This document shows positions 33,649 to 41,359 of a stretch of DNA of 41,359 nucleotides, piece by piece. A program made the position numbers and the translations under genes. Position 1 is the first letter of the stretch, and the number at the start of each line of letters is the position of its first letter. This stretch comes from Ignavibacteria bacterium UBA7675 (GTDB taxonomy: Bacteria > Bacteroidota > Ignavibacteria > Kapaibacteriales > UB7675), in contig DLHF01000020.1 in assembly GCA_002483085.1 (NCBI GenBank), positions 1 to 41,359 of the forward strand, written 5' to 3'. The notes beneath the pieces are model-generated. The model was not told the DNA's origin. It saw nothing but the letters and a program-made list of their open reading frames with translations, and made no database searches.

Positions 33649-34584
33649 TTGAAAAACCCCAGAGGACATAGCCCGTTAAGATACCCAGGTGGTAAAGCTT
33701 GCCTCGCCAATTTCATAGCGAATCTGGCTGATATTAACGGGTGCACGGGTGGAACATATCTGGAATTGTATGCCGGTGGTGCGGGAGCTGCATTGAATAT
33801 GCTTTTTGAAGGTACGTTCAAGCATATTCATATCAATGACTATGACTATAGTATTTTCTCTGTCTGGCATAGCATACTTAATGATACGGATAATTTTATA
33901 CGACTTATTAAGGATACTCCGGTAACTATAGACGAATGGCATCGGCAGAGAGGCATCTGTAATAGTGGAAGGGCTGCCGGGCTCCTTGCGCTAGGATTTG
34001 CTACATTTTTCCTGAATCGGACGAACCGTTCAGGTATCATTTTTAAGGCAGGGCCGATAGGCGGCCTTGACCAAAAGGGAAACTACCTCATAGATGTGCG
34101 ATTCAACAAAGAGAATTTGATTGAACGGATAGCACAAATAGCAAGATACCGGGATCATATTACCTTGACAAATGAGGATGCTGTACAAATTTTGCAATGT
34201 TTGGAAAATTATCACTCCAATCGCCAGGATATATTCCTCTATCTCGACCCTCCCTACTACCAAAAGGGCAAACAACTTTACCTGAACAATTATGGGCACG
34301 ATGACCACAGGAAGTTGGCTGATACTGTTGCGGAACTTGATAATGAAATAAAATGGTTAATTTCGTATGACAATGTTGCTGATATCAGGCAATTATACAA
34401 AGGCTACCGAATGTCTTGTTTTGATCTGAATTACACATTACAGAGCAAAAAATTCGGAAGCGAATTGTTGGTGTTTTCGCCTGAATTGGAAATCAGCGAT
34501 AAAATAACGGTGAATCGTCGCAGCAGCGATTTAACACTACTAACCGAAGAGATGTATGAAAAAGCTAACGGTGCAAGATATTGA
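33649..34584 (+). CDS. D12-class DNA N6-adenine methyltransferase (Dam-like)
   Basis: A methyltransferase of about 311 residues that should methylate adenine N6 in a specific DNA sequence using S-adenosylmethionine. Motifs of the D12/Dam class are in order: SPLRYPGGK near the start, the SAM site LELYAGGAGAAL, INDYD, and the catalytic DPPYY. The end (SKKFGSELLVFSPELE) is typical of Dam family members in restriction systems. There is no ATG before the PGGK motif. I used the TTG at 33649 (start KNPRGHS) because it gives a normal family N-terminus; a GTG at 33547 would add 34 unrelated residues. AT-richer than the neighbours. Its end overlaps the next gene by 29 bp. Confidence 0.9.
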   Translation: MKNPRGHSPLRYPGGKACLANFIANLADINGCTGGTYLELYAGGAGAALNMLFEGTFKHIHINDYDYSIFSVWHSILNDTDNFIRLIKDTPVTIDEWHRQRGICNSGRAAGLLALGFATFFLNRTNRSGIIFKAGPIGGLDQKGNYLIDVRFNKENLIERIAQIARYRDHITLTNEDAVQILQCLENYHSNRQDIFLYLDPPYYQKGKQLYLNNYGHDDHRKLADTVAELDNEIKWLISYDNVADIRQLYKGYRMSCFDLNYTLQSKKFGSELLVFSPELEISDKITVNRRSSDLTLLTEEMYEKANGARY

Positions 34585-35686
34585 CCCAAATGAGCTTCAT
34601 TTTGATTATAAAAACCCACGGATAGCGGAATTCGGTCTCACTGCCGAAACACCTGAAAAGGAAATAGTTAAAATTCTATGGGATGTAATGGGTGTGGAGG
34701 AAATAGTACTTTCCATACGTGCCAGCGGTTTTTTTGAACACGAGCCATTAATTGCCGTTAATGAGGATGGCAAAAAGGTAGTGATAGAAGGTAATCGCCG
34801 ACTGGCCGCTGTAAAATGTATTCTCGATCCAGAAATAGCTGATTACATCAAGATCAACAAAAACACGCTTCAAATACCAAGCGATTATAAAGAGACCTTG
34901 GAAAAACTACCAGTTATCTTTGTAACTGAACGTCAAGATGCGTGGAAATTTATTGGTTTTAAGCATATCAATGGACCTGCTAAATGGGGCAGTTACGCCA
35001 AGGCGCAATATATCTCACAGATAAAGAATGAGTATAATATCTCGCTGTCCGAAATCGCATCCCAAATAGGCGACACACATAGAACGGTTCAGAAACTCTA
35101 TCAAGGACTACAGGTCATAGAACAGGCAGAGGCCTTAAGGGTCTTTGACCGTAGCGATATAACAGCAAATCGCCTTTATTTCTCACACTTATACACTGGG
35201 CTGACCTACGAAGGCTTCAAGGAATATATTGGTATTACCGGTGTGTCGGAAGAAAAAATCACCCCTGTTCCGTTAGAAAAGAAAGATGAGTTGGGGGAAT
35301 TGCTCACATGGATATACGGAAGCAAAAAACATAACATTGCACCAGTCATCCAGTCACAAAATCCAGATCTGAGGCGTTTGGAAGCAGTGCTGAAAAACAG
35401 AGAAGCCACGCTTGCTTTGCGTGATGGAATACCGTTATATCAAGCCTTCGAAATCAGTCAACCCAAAGACGAAACCTTTGAACAAAGTTTGTTAGAAGCC
35501 AAGCGGGCGTTACAGAAAGCCCAGTCGTATCAAACGGAGGGATTTGATGGTAAGGATGAATCTTTATTGAAACAGGCTGCATCTGTTGCCAAAATAGCAG
35601 AGGAACTATACGAGTTTATGGAGAAGAAATGGAGGCAATTAAAGGGAGAAAATGGTAAGAAAAAAAGGCTTTTTGACGAGGAGTAA
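34556..35686 (+). CDS. ParB/Srx-fold protein with HTH, in the methyltransferase cassette
   Basis: A 376-residue protein with a ParB-like N-terminal domain: the box EGNRRLAA (78-85) equals the GERRLRA-type motif of ParB/Srx domains that bind nucleotide. A KorB-like helix-turn-helix is at about 160-188 (ISLSEIASQIGDTHRTVQ). The C-terminal part is highly helical and charged, probably coiled-coil (about 300-376). It is not chromosomal parB: no parA is present and the C-terminal CTP-clamp and dimer domain are absent. The ATG at 34556 overlaps the methyltransferase end by 29 bp, so translation is coupled. The role is probably DNA recognition or regulation in a restriction-type system; ParB folds also occur in DndB and related defence proteins. 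Confidence 0.75.
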   Translation: MKKLTVQDIDPNELHFDYKNPRIAEFGLTAETPEKEIVKILWDVMGVEEIVLSIRASGFFEHEPLIAVNEDGKKVVIEGNRRLAAVKCILDPEIADYIKINKNTLQIPSDYKETLEKLPVIFVTERQDAWKFIGFKHINGPAKWGSYAKAQYISQIKNEYNISLSEIASQIGDTHRTVQKLYQGLQVIEQAEALRVFDRSDITANRLYFSHLYTGLTYEGFKEYIGITGVSEEKITPVPLEKKDELGELLTWIYGSKKHNIAPVIQSQNPDLRRLEAVLKNREATLALRDGIPLYQAFEISQPKDETFEQSLLEAKRALQKAQSYQTEGFDGKDESLLKQAASVAKIAEELYEFMEKKWRQLKGENGKKKRLFDEE

Positions 35687-35689
35687 GCA

Positions 35690-36619
35690 ATGTTTAAGCT
35701 GCCTGACAGGATGCCCTCGTTAAGAAGCTCAGTTCAGGATTGGGCTGACTATGCGGAATATCATGCGTGGAAAAAAGAAGGTGAGCCTATTTCTCTACTT
35801 CATTTAGTGAAAACACCGCTATTTATCTCTGATGAGGTTGATGTAAAAGGAGTAGAAGATGATACTGATAGGTTTACCACCAAGGTAGATGAGATTGCAG
35901 GCGAAATCAGGTATCGTATCAAAATTTGCGGAGGAAGGTATCCCTTTAAGCTCGTAAATATAGATTATGGAATATCTTACTCACCCGGTGTCCAAAGCTC
36001 TAATTTAATTTATAGATACCTTTTGATGTGCACACGCCTTCAAATGGGTCGAGAACGTATCCATGCTGGTGTTGATGGTGCACTATTGTTTGAGCGTCTG
36101 TCGGCTGTGGTAGCCAAGGCTTTTTTCGGCGAAAAATCAGAAGTGGAGGTGTTGGGAACAAGTAAAGTAGATGTGGGAGGGTTTCGCGAAAAATTGAAAG
36201 GGTTGGTTGCTATGATGAAAGAAGGTGGCGACATTCATCAAAACGAAGGGCATAAACCACAAGATGAAAAAGTAGATATTGTAGTATGGAAAGGTTTTAC
36301 AGACCAACTTCCCTCGCAAATGATTGCCTTTGGGCAATGTAAAACCGGTACTTCCTGGAGTGATAGTTTATCTGACTTAGATGCGGAGGGATTTTGCAAA
36401 ACATGGTTCACAAGACAGCCAGTACTTACACCGGTACGTCTATTTTTCTGTGCCCAGTATTTCCCTCGAGATATTTGGCATGTGCGGGCTAATACAGCGG
36501 GATTGGTTTTTGACCGTTTCAGAATAATTGACTATCTGCCGGAGACGCTTGATGAGGAGCTGTTGAATGATATTCGTAAATGGACGAATGCAGCCTTTAG
36601 CGTCTATAATGTTGTGTAA
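35690..36619 (+). CDS. Mrr-like restriction endonuclease-fold protein
   Basis: A 309-residue protein with the active-site pattern of restriction-endonuclease-like (Mrr-type) nucleases: Glu135 in a helix (LLFERLSAVVAKAFFGE) followed by a small GTS motif, Asp196 in KVDIVVWK, and Gln216-Cys-Lys218 (MIAFGQCKTGTSW). The QxK form is that of Mrr/Type IV-like enzymes, not the classical ExK. I infer a DNA-cutting enzyme paired with the methyltransferase upstream. The C-terminal region (AQYFPRDIWHVRANTAG) has no recognised domain. It starts 3 bp after the ParB-like stop. AT-rich with minor codons; the last gene before the repeat and smc. Confidence 0.7.
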   Translation: MFKLPDRMPSLRSSVQDWADYAEYHAWKKEGEPISLLHLVKTPLFISDEVDVKGVEDDTDRFTTKVDEIAGEIRYRIKICGGRYPFKLVNIDYGISYSPGVQSSNLIYRYLLMCTRLQMGRERIHAGVDGALLFERLSAVVAKAFFGEKSEVEVLGTSKVDVGGFREKLKGLVAMMKEGGDIHQNEGHKPQDEKVDIVVWKGFTDQLPSQMIAFGQCKTGTSWSDSLSDLDAEGFCKTWFTRQPVLTPVRLFFCAQYFPRDIWHVRANTAGLVFDRFRIIDYLPETLDEELLNDIRKWTNAAFSVYNVV

Positions 36620-36639
36620 TTCCCTTCTATAGTTTGTTG

Positions 36640-36800
36640 TAATATAAAAAGTGTAAGTGCACGCTGTCCGAAAATATGCGGTAAGAGCCGAACACCACGA
36701 GGCGGGCGTGCAGCGCGGTGCAGAGACGTACCGTAGAGCTGCCCGGATGGGCAGCTCCGGCCAAAGACCGGAGCGCAGAAATGGCAGAAAAATAGATGCA
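36640..36800 (-). repeat. Dispersed GC-rich intergenic repeat, copy G, with overlapping hairpins
   Basis: The minus strand reads core TGCACCGCGC (36713-36722), then TGCACGCCCGCCTCGTGGTG, an altered GCCGCGTGG block. Two hairpins overlap: GAGCTGCCC/GGGCAGCTC (36736-36744 with 36749-36757) and CTCCGG/CCGGAG (36755-36760 with 36768-36773), sharing three bases, so only one can fold at a time. It fills the centre of the 311-bp gap between the nuclease gene and smc. Confidence 0.7.
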
Positions 36801-36930
36801 AAAATCTCCGTGGCCGGTAGTGCAAAAACGACCGGCAGCAGAAAACTTCGTATATTTCCTTTTTTGACTTCCGGCGATTCCCCGTGAGTGCGGGAGTGCG
36901 CCGGTGTGGTCGTCAACGATACAATGCTTC

Positions 36931-39900
36931 ATGTACCTCTCCCAATTAGAAATTGTAGGATTTAAATCGTTCGCGCTGAAAACCAACCTGCGGTTTCACG
37001 ACGGCATGACGGCTATCGTAGGGCCGAATGGCTGCGGGAAATCCAATGTAGTAGATGCTATGCGTTGGGTGCTCGGAGAGCAGAAAACTTCTACTCTGCG
37101 CTCCGACAAAATGGAAAATGTGATCTTTAACGGCACAAAAAACCGCAAACCGCTCGGGCTTGCGGAAGTGTCGATGACTATAGAAAATACCAAGGGTATT
37201 CTGCCTACCGAATATGCCGAGATCACGATTACGCGCCGCCTGTTCCGCAGTGGCGAAAGCCAGTATCTGCTCAATAAAACGCCCTGCCGCCTTCGCGATA
37301 TTGTCGACCTGTTTATGGACACAGGTATGGGCCCGAATGCCTACTCGGTGATCGAACTCAAGATGATTGAAACGATACTGAGCGACCGCACCGAAGAACG
37401 GCGGAAACTGTTCGAAGAAGCTGCTGGTGTTACAAAGTACAAAACACGTCGCCGTGAAGCCGAGCGTAGGTTGACAAGTGTGCAGGGCGACCTTACGCGT
37501 ATTCATGATATTCTGGCAGAAGTGCAGAAGTCCGTGCGCTCGCTTTCGCGCCAAGCCGACCGCGCAAAAAAATACCGCGAAATTGCCGACGAACTCAATG
37601 CCGTCGAGCGCAAAATTATTGAGTATGAATTTGCTGCGCTTACCGGACAGATCAGGCCGCTTACACAGCAGTTAGAAGAACTTCGGGCTACGCGCGAGCG
37701 ATTAGATCGGGAGCTGATTGAGCAGGAAAGTGTGGTTTCCGAGATGGAAGAACAGCAAGCCGAAGTTGCCGACCGCCTCGGTGCTGCCGAAAGTAGGCGG
37801 GGCGCGGTGAACCAGCGCCTATCGGAAACGTCCCAGCGCCTTGCTGTTTCCAACGAACGCGTGGTAGCGCTCAAGCGCGCGCAGGGGCGCATGGCCGCCG
37901 AAAGCGCCGAGCTGGCTGATGTCCTTGTGCAGTACGAGCAGGCAGTTGTCGATGCACAGGCGCGGCAAGAAGTGTTGGCCGGGCGCATTGCCGAGGCGGA
38001 AAAAGACTTTGCGGATAAGAAGGTGGTGCAGGATACCTCCCTTCTGGCATTGCAAGAAGTGCGTGCCGAAGCCCGCGAAGCAAAAGATACAGTGATGGCA
38101 AAGCTCAACGGCATTAATGCGCTCCAGGCCAAAACCGAGCGCAATATTGCTCGCATCGAGTCGCTCCGCCGCCGGATCGACGAAACGCTGAAGCAGGCGG
38201 ATCAGGCGGATCAGCGCCTTGCTGCACTTACCGGTGAATTAGAAACCGAAGCAGCACGCCGAGCCGACTTCGACACCCGTATCGAGCAGGCCGAACACGC
38301 GCAGCACGAAGCACAGGAGCGCCATAACCGTCTCCGCCGTGAGGTAGATGATTTTAAAGAAGGAATCGGCGAACGCCAAGCGCTTATCGGACGCAAAAAG
38401 GCGTCGTTAGACTTTCTCAATAGCTTGGTAGATACCAACGAAAGTTCCGCATTTCTGATGAATTCCGATGCTTGGCAGACCGACGGGAAGCGCGTACTGC
38501 TGGCTGAAGCTATTAATACCGATGAGCGTTTCCGTGTTGCACTAGAGTCGGCGCTTGGTTCTGCTACAGGCTATTTTGTTGTGGAAACTGTCGACGACGC
38601 CCTTGCAGCGCGCCAGGCTCTGCGGCAACATGAAAAAGGCAAGGCGACATTTATAGCCCTTGAGCGCGTGCCGCCGGTGGAGCCACCTCCTGCCCTACAG
38701 GAGCGCGAAGGGGTGTATGGCCGCGCGAGCGAGCTTGTCCGCGCTGACGAGCGTCTGGTGCATGCTATGCGTGGCTTGCTCGGTACAATGGCGATTGTAG
38801 GTTCTATAGAAACTGGCTGGGAACTTCTGCAAAGCGGGCAGGCCGACAGCGCCGTATCGCTCGATGGCGAAATCGTAAGCCGTAGCGGTGTGATTCGCGG
38901 CGGTGGCCGGAAGCTAACCGAAGGCGCGTCGATTGGAAAGCGCGAGCAGATCGAAACGCTGAAGGAAGAGATTGCATCGTTGGAAGCAGACATCGAAGAA
39001 CTGCGCGCGGCAATGAAGAAAAAGCTCGACGAGCACCATAGTATTAACCTTCGCGATTTTGCTAATACTATCCGGCAGGTCGAAGCTGATAAAAGCCGCC
39101 ACGAGCAGAAGATTGCACAGATTACCTACCAGCGCGACTCTGTAAAGAATGCGATGGCAGGCTATCATGCCTCGGTAGAGGGATTCCACAAAGAAATTGC
39201 CGTGATCGAAAGCGAGGCCGATAGCGCATTGCAGGGCAATATGGAAATGCTGCAACGCGAGAAACGCGAAGCCGAAGAGCGCCTGCTTGTCGTAGAGAAA
39301 AATGTGCGATTAGTAGAGCAGCGGCTCGATGAGGAATCCTCGGCTCGGCACCAGGCAGAAATGCGGCTTGTGCAGCTTCGCGGCGAAGAAAAAAATATTG
39401 CGTCCGACCGCCAGCGTCTTGCTGCACAGATCGACTCTACGCGCCAGCGCCGAGAAAGCCGCATACGCGAAGCCGAGCAGACTGTGCACGAAATGGACAG
39501 ATTAGAAGAAAGTATGGTGCATCTCGAAGACGAGCTGCAAAATCTGCGCGAGGAGTCAGATCGTGCGCTCGCCGACCGCAACGCTGTAGCCGAAGAGCAA
39601 ACACTGCTGCGCAAGCGCATCCAGCAGCAAGCTGAACTGCTGCGTACCCGCCGCCGGGAATACGAAGAAGCGATACAGCGCCTGCACGAAACCGACCTGC
39701 GCCTGAGCGAACTGCGTACCCGCAGAGATCATTTGCAGACGCGCGCTGTTGGCGAATTTGAAATGGAACTGACAGTTCCGCCCGACGACCAAGAACTCGT
39801 ACTCGATGAAGAGTTCAACCTGGTGGGCGCGCGCGAACACGCACGCGGGCTGAAATCGAAGCTTCAGAGCTATGGAGCTGTGAACTTACTGGCATTCGAA

Positions 39901-40545
39901 GAATTTGAAAAAGAAAACGAGCGGCAGGAGTTTCTCCAGTCGCAGCTCAATGACTTGATGGAGTCGGAAGCAACGCTTCGCCAGACCATCAACGAGATTA
40001 ACGAAGCGGCGCAGACAAAATTCAACGAGACATTCCAGCAGATTCGCACGAACTTTATACGCATCTTTAAATCGCTGTTTCTGGAAGGCGATGAAGCCGA
40101 CCTGATCCTTGCCGAAGGCGACCCGCTCGAAGCTGATATTGAGATTGTGGCAAAACCCCGGGGCAAGCGTCCGCACTCAATTGATATGCTTTCTGGTGGC
40201 GAAAAAACTTTGACTGCTATCGCTCTGCTCTTTGCGATTTACCTTGTTAAACCCAGCCCGTTTTGTATTTTGGACGAGGTCGACGCCCCGCTCGACGACG
40301 CCAATATCGGTCGGTTTGTCAATCTCCTGCGCGAATTTAGCGAAGAAACACAGTTTATCGTAATTACGCACAACAAGCGAACCATGGAAGCCGCCGACAC
40401 CATGTACGGCGTTACGAACATGGAAGAAGAAGGCGTGTCGAGGATCGTTTCGGTGCAGATGTCTGGGCGCCAGAAATCTGCAAAAGCCGCTCCAATCAGC
40501 CACGCTACAGGAGAGACGGAAGCAGCCGCAACTGTGGAAGAGTAA
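36931..40545 (+). CDS. smc: Chromosome segregation protein SMC
   Basis: A 1,204-residue condensin ATPase. The N-terminal Walker A is GPNGCGKSN at residues 31-39, in the typical start YLSQLEIVGFKSFALKTNL. Long coiled coils flank a hinge around 510-680 (ATGYFVVETVDDALAARQAL). The C-terminal head has the ABC signature LSGGEKTLTAIALLFAIY and Walker B PFCILDEVDAPLDDANIGRF, then the D and H loops (THNKRTMEAADTMYGV). A short Ala/Thr-rich tail follows. Normal length. I used the ATG at 36931 because it starts the family sequence; the repeat and the nuclease cassette lie upstream. Confidence 0.97.
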   Translation: MYLSQLEIVGFKSFALKTNLRFHDGMTAIVGPNGCGKSNVVDAMRWVLGEQKTSTLRSDKMENVIFNGTKNRKPLGLAEVSMTIENTKGILPTEYAEITITRRLFRSGESQYLLNKTPCRLRDIVDLFMDTGMGPNAYSVIELKMIETILSDRTEERRKLFEEAAGVTKYKTRRREAERRLTSVQGDLTRIHDILAEVQKSVRSLSRQADRAKKYREIADELNAVERKIIEYEFAALTGQIRPLTQQLEELRATRERLDRELIEQESVVSEMEEQQAEVADRLGAAESRRGAVNQRLSETSQRLAVSNERVVALKRAQGRMAAESAELADVLVQYEQAVVDAQARQEVLAGRIAEAEKDFADKKVVQDTSLLALQEVRAEAREAKDTVMAKLNGINALQAKTERNIARIESLRRRIDETLKQADQADQRLAALTGELETEAARRADFDTRIEQAEHAQHEAQERHNRLRREVDDFKEGIGERQALIGRKKASLDFLNSLVDTNESSAFLMNSDAWQTDGKRVLLAEAINTDERFRVALESALGSATGYFVVETVDDALAARQALRQHEKGKATFIALERVPPVEPPPALQEREGVYGRASELVRADERLVHAMRGLLGTMAIVGSIETGWELLQSGQADSAVSLDGEIVSRSGVIRGGGRKLTEGASIGKREQIETLKEEIASLEADIEELRAAMKKKLDEHHSINLRDFANTIRQVEADKSRHEQKIAQITYQRDSVKNAMAGYHASVEGFHKEIAVIESEADSALQGNMEMLQREKREAEERLLVVEKNVRLVEQRLDEESSARHQAEMRLVQLRGEEKNIASDRQRLAAQIDSTRQRRESRIREAEQTVHEMDRLEESMVHLEDELQNLREESDRALADRNAVAEEQTLLRKRIQQQAELLRTRRREYEEAIQRLHETDLRLSELRTRRDHLQTRAVGEFEMELTVPPDDQELVLDEEFNLVGAREHARGLKSKLQSYGAVNLLAFEEFEKENERQEFLQSQLNDLMESEATLRQTINEINEAAQTKFNETFQQIRTNFIRIFKSLFLEGDEADLILAEGDPLEADIEIVAKPRGKRPHSIDMLSGGEKTLTAIALLFAIYLVKPSPFCILDEVDAPLDDANIGRFVNLLREFSEETQFIVITHNKRTMEAADTMYGVTNMEEEGVSRIVSVQMSGRQKSAKAAPISHATGETEAAATVEE

Positions 40546-40560
40546 CAATGCAACGAATTT

Positions 40561-40588
40561 TACCGTTGTGTCTCCAGATTCAACGGTA
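40561..40588 (+). terminator. Weak hairpin after smc
   Basis: TACCGTTG (40561-40568) pairs with CAACGGTA (40581-40588) around a 12-nt loop, 15 bp after the smc stop. Only a TATTG follows, so termination would be weak; it may partly separate smc from the next gene. Confidence 0.35.
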
Positions 40589-40615
40589 TATTGTCGAACC
40601 ATCTATAAAAATCCA

Positions 40616-41155
40616 ATGAAACGAACTGCAACACTGTTCATAGTGCTTGCCGCACTGCTGTTGTCCTCTGCCACGTCCTCTTTCGCTCAGGATGAACAAC
40701 AGAAAGCGGATCAGCCCCTAACATTTCGCGAAGTATTTAATGCGCCCTTTCCCGCCGTGTGGAAGTCTATCAAGCAAGCGCTTGGCGAAGACGGCTGCCT
40801 TGTAGAACACGAGAAGTATTCCGAAGCAGACAACGGTACCTATAAGGGCAAGCTCACATCCCTGTTCTGTGTACTCGCTGCTGGCGAAGACTCGACAGAA
40901 GAAGTCATGGAGCGCTATAGCAAGCGCGTGCCCTATATTCGCGGTGGATACTGGACTTCGGTGCGTATGCAGTACATTTTCTATGTCACCGAAAAGGAAG
41001 ATCACACTGTGCAGCTCATTCTGAAGGGCGAAATCAGTGGCTATGAAGAGCATGTGACACACCAGTTCCACTACTTTGACACAAACGGAGTGTTGGAGCA
41101 GCGAATAATCGACAAGCTGAAACGCCTCGTAGCGCTGAACGCGTCGCAGGAATAA
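40616..41155 (+). CDS. Secreted protein of unknown function
   Basis: A 179-residue protein with a signal peptide (residues 1-24; MKRTATLFIVLAALLLSSAT, cleavage after SSFAQ). The mature part has a short acidic/Gln linker, then one compact domain: an APFPAVWKSIKQALGEDGCL helix, KYSEADNGTYKGKLTSLFCV strand pair, and a strand-rich end (MQYIFYVTEKEDHTVQLILK). The plan resembles small periplasmic lipocalin-like or BamC/NlpB-like folds but lacks a lipobox. Two cysteines may pair. No family recognised. ATG 40616 used; followed by a terminator. Confidence 0.75.
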   Translation: MKRTATLFIVLAALLLSSATSSFAQDEQQKADQPLTFREVFNAPFPAVWKSIKQALGEDGCLVEHEKYSEADNGTYKGKLTSLFCVLAAGEDSTEEVMERYSKRVPYIRGGYWTSVRMQYIFYVTEKEDHTVQLILKGEISGYEEHVTHQFHYFDTNGVLEQRIIDKLKRLVALNASQE

Positions 41156-41175
41156 CCGCCGCCGGAGTATGTCGT

Positions 41176-41215
41176 AGCCGGGAGATCGTGTATATGGTCT
41201 CCCGGCTGCATTTTA
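41176..41215 (+). terminator. Rho-independent terminator
   Basis: AGCCGGGAGATC (41176-41187) pairs with GGTCTCCCGGCT (41196-41207), 12 bp with one G-U pair, loop GTGTATAT, followed by GCATTTTAAA. It starts 20 bp after the last stop codon. Confidence 0.85.
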
Positions 41216-41280
41216 AATGGCTCTCGGCTGGTATGCGATAAGAAGATGTGGCACCGGTGTAGCTCGTCGGCAGGCGATCA

Positions 41281-41358
41281 TAAGAACTGTGCGGGGGACG
41301 GGCGCCGAGCCACGCGGCGGGTGGAAGTTATCATCGGCTCGTCCGCGCACCGTTCTTA
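41281..41358. repeat. Long imperfect inverted repeat at the window edge, possibly repeat copy H
   Basis: The stretch TAAGAACTGTGCGGGGGACG (41281-41300) is complementary to 41340-41358 at most positions, with a further GAGCC/GGCTC pair inside, so about 78 bp can fold as one hairpin. Its minus strand contains CCCGCCGCGTGGCTCGGCGCC, resembling the GCCGCGTGG block of the dispersed repeat, but the TGCACCGCGC core is missing. The window ends here, so the element may be truncated. Confidence 0.5.
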
Positions 41359-41359
41359 C

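Noticed and set aside
33649..34584. Methyltransferase as housekeeping Dam
   Set aside because: It sits in an AT-rich cassette with a nuclease; a solitary Dam would not need these partners.
34556..35686. ParB-like gene as chromosomal partition protein
   Set aside because: No parA neighbour, no parS seen, no C-terminal ParB dimer domain, and it is translationally coupled to a methyltransferase.
1..41359. CRISPR array, tRNA or rRNA genes, insertion-sequence transposase
   Set aside because: No regular short repeats with unique spacers, no tRNA-like T-loop signature, and no transposase motif were found by eye; short RNAs could still be missed.

Overview
The window comes from a chromosome of a Gram-negative, rod-shaped, flagellated bacterium. 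Three things point to the Bacteroidota-Chlorobiota-Ignavibacteriota (FCB) superphylum, possibly a Kapabacteria-like lineage: the mix of outer-membrane and secreted proteins, an N-terminal Ig-like lipoprotein of a type common in Bacteroidota, and a Bacteroidota-style AddB-like nuclease. Flagellar fliLMNO and flbD exclude most ordinary Bacteroidota. The lineage is inferred from gene content only. Good Shine-Dalgarno sequences precede some genes (fliM, fliN, flbD, yihY). I saw no tRNA, rRNA, transposase or CRISPR array.

Layout. 1-10,100 holds metabolic and envelope genes: an SDR oxidoreductase, a MmcQ/YjbR protein, a double-OmpA-domain envelope protein, an RluE-type pseudouridine synthase, an L,D-transpeptidase lipoprotein, an aldehyde dehydrogenase, a small membrane protein, ribosomal protein L19 with a clear terminator, and two secreted proteins of unknown role. 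10,400-15,000 holds a large AddB-like iron-sulfur nuclease that converges on an AMIN-like lipoprotein. 15,178-22,036 is an almost gapless minus-strand run: YmdB-type phosphodiesterase, FlbD, a beta-barrel protein, an RsbW-like kinase, an AAA ATPase with a small PD-(D/E)XK-like partner (a candidate defence pair), and a GT-C glycosyltransferase. 22,387-27,831 holds cobalamin adenosyltransferase, a site-2 protease, a YihY/BrkB membrane protein, an Ig-like lipoprotein and PdxB. 28,057-33,395 holds fliL-fliM-fliN-fliO followed by mreB-mreC-mreD, which builds the flagellar switch and export gate and the cell-shape machinery. 33,649-36,619 is an AT-richer three-gene cassette: a D12-class adenine methyltransferase, a ParB-like DNA-binding protein and an Mrr-like nuclease. 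I read it as a candidate restriction-modification or defence system with an unusual ParB-like component. 36,931-41,155 holds smc and a secreted protein, ending in a terminator.

The most pervasive unexplained signal is a dispersed, GC-rich intergenic repeat. Its core TGCACCGCGC is followed by a GCCGCGTGG block. I find it in seven gene gaps, in both orientations. One copy carries a 24-bp inverted repeat with a single mismatch. Most gaps longer than 300 bp in this window are filled by a copy of this element.

The two candidate defence cassettes, at 16,567-18,472 and 33,649-36,619, and the repeat family are the best leads for something undescribed.
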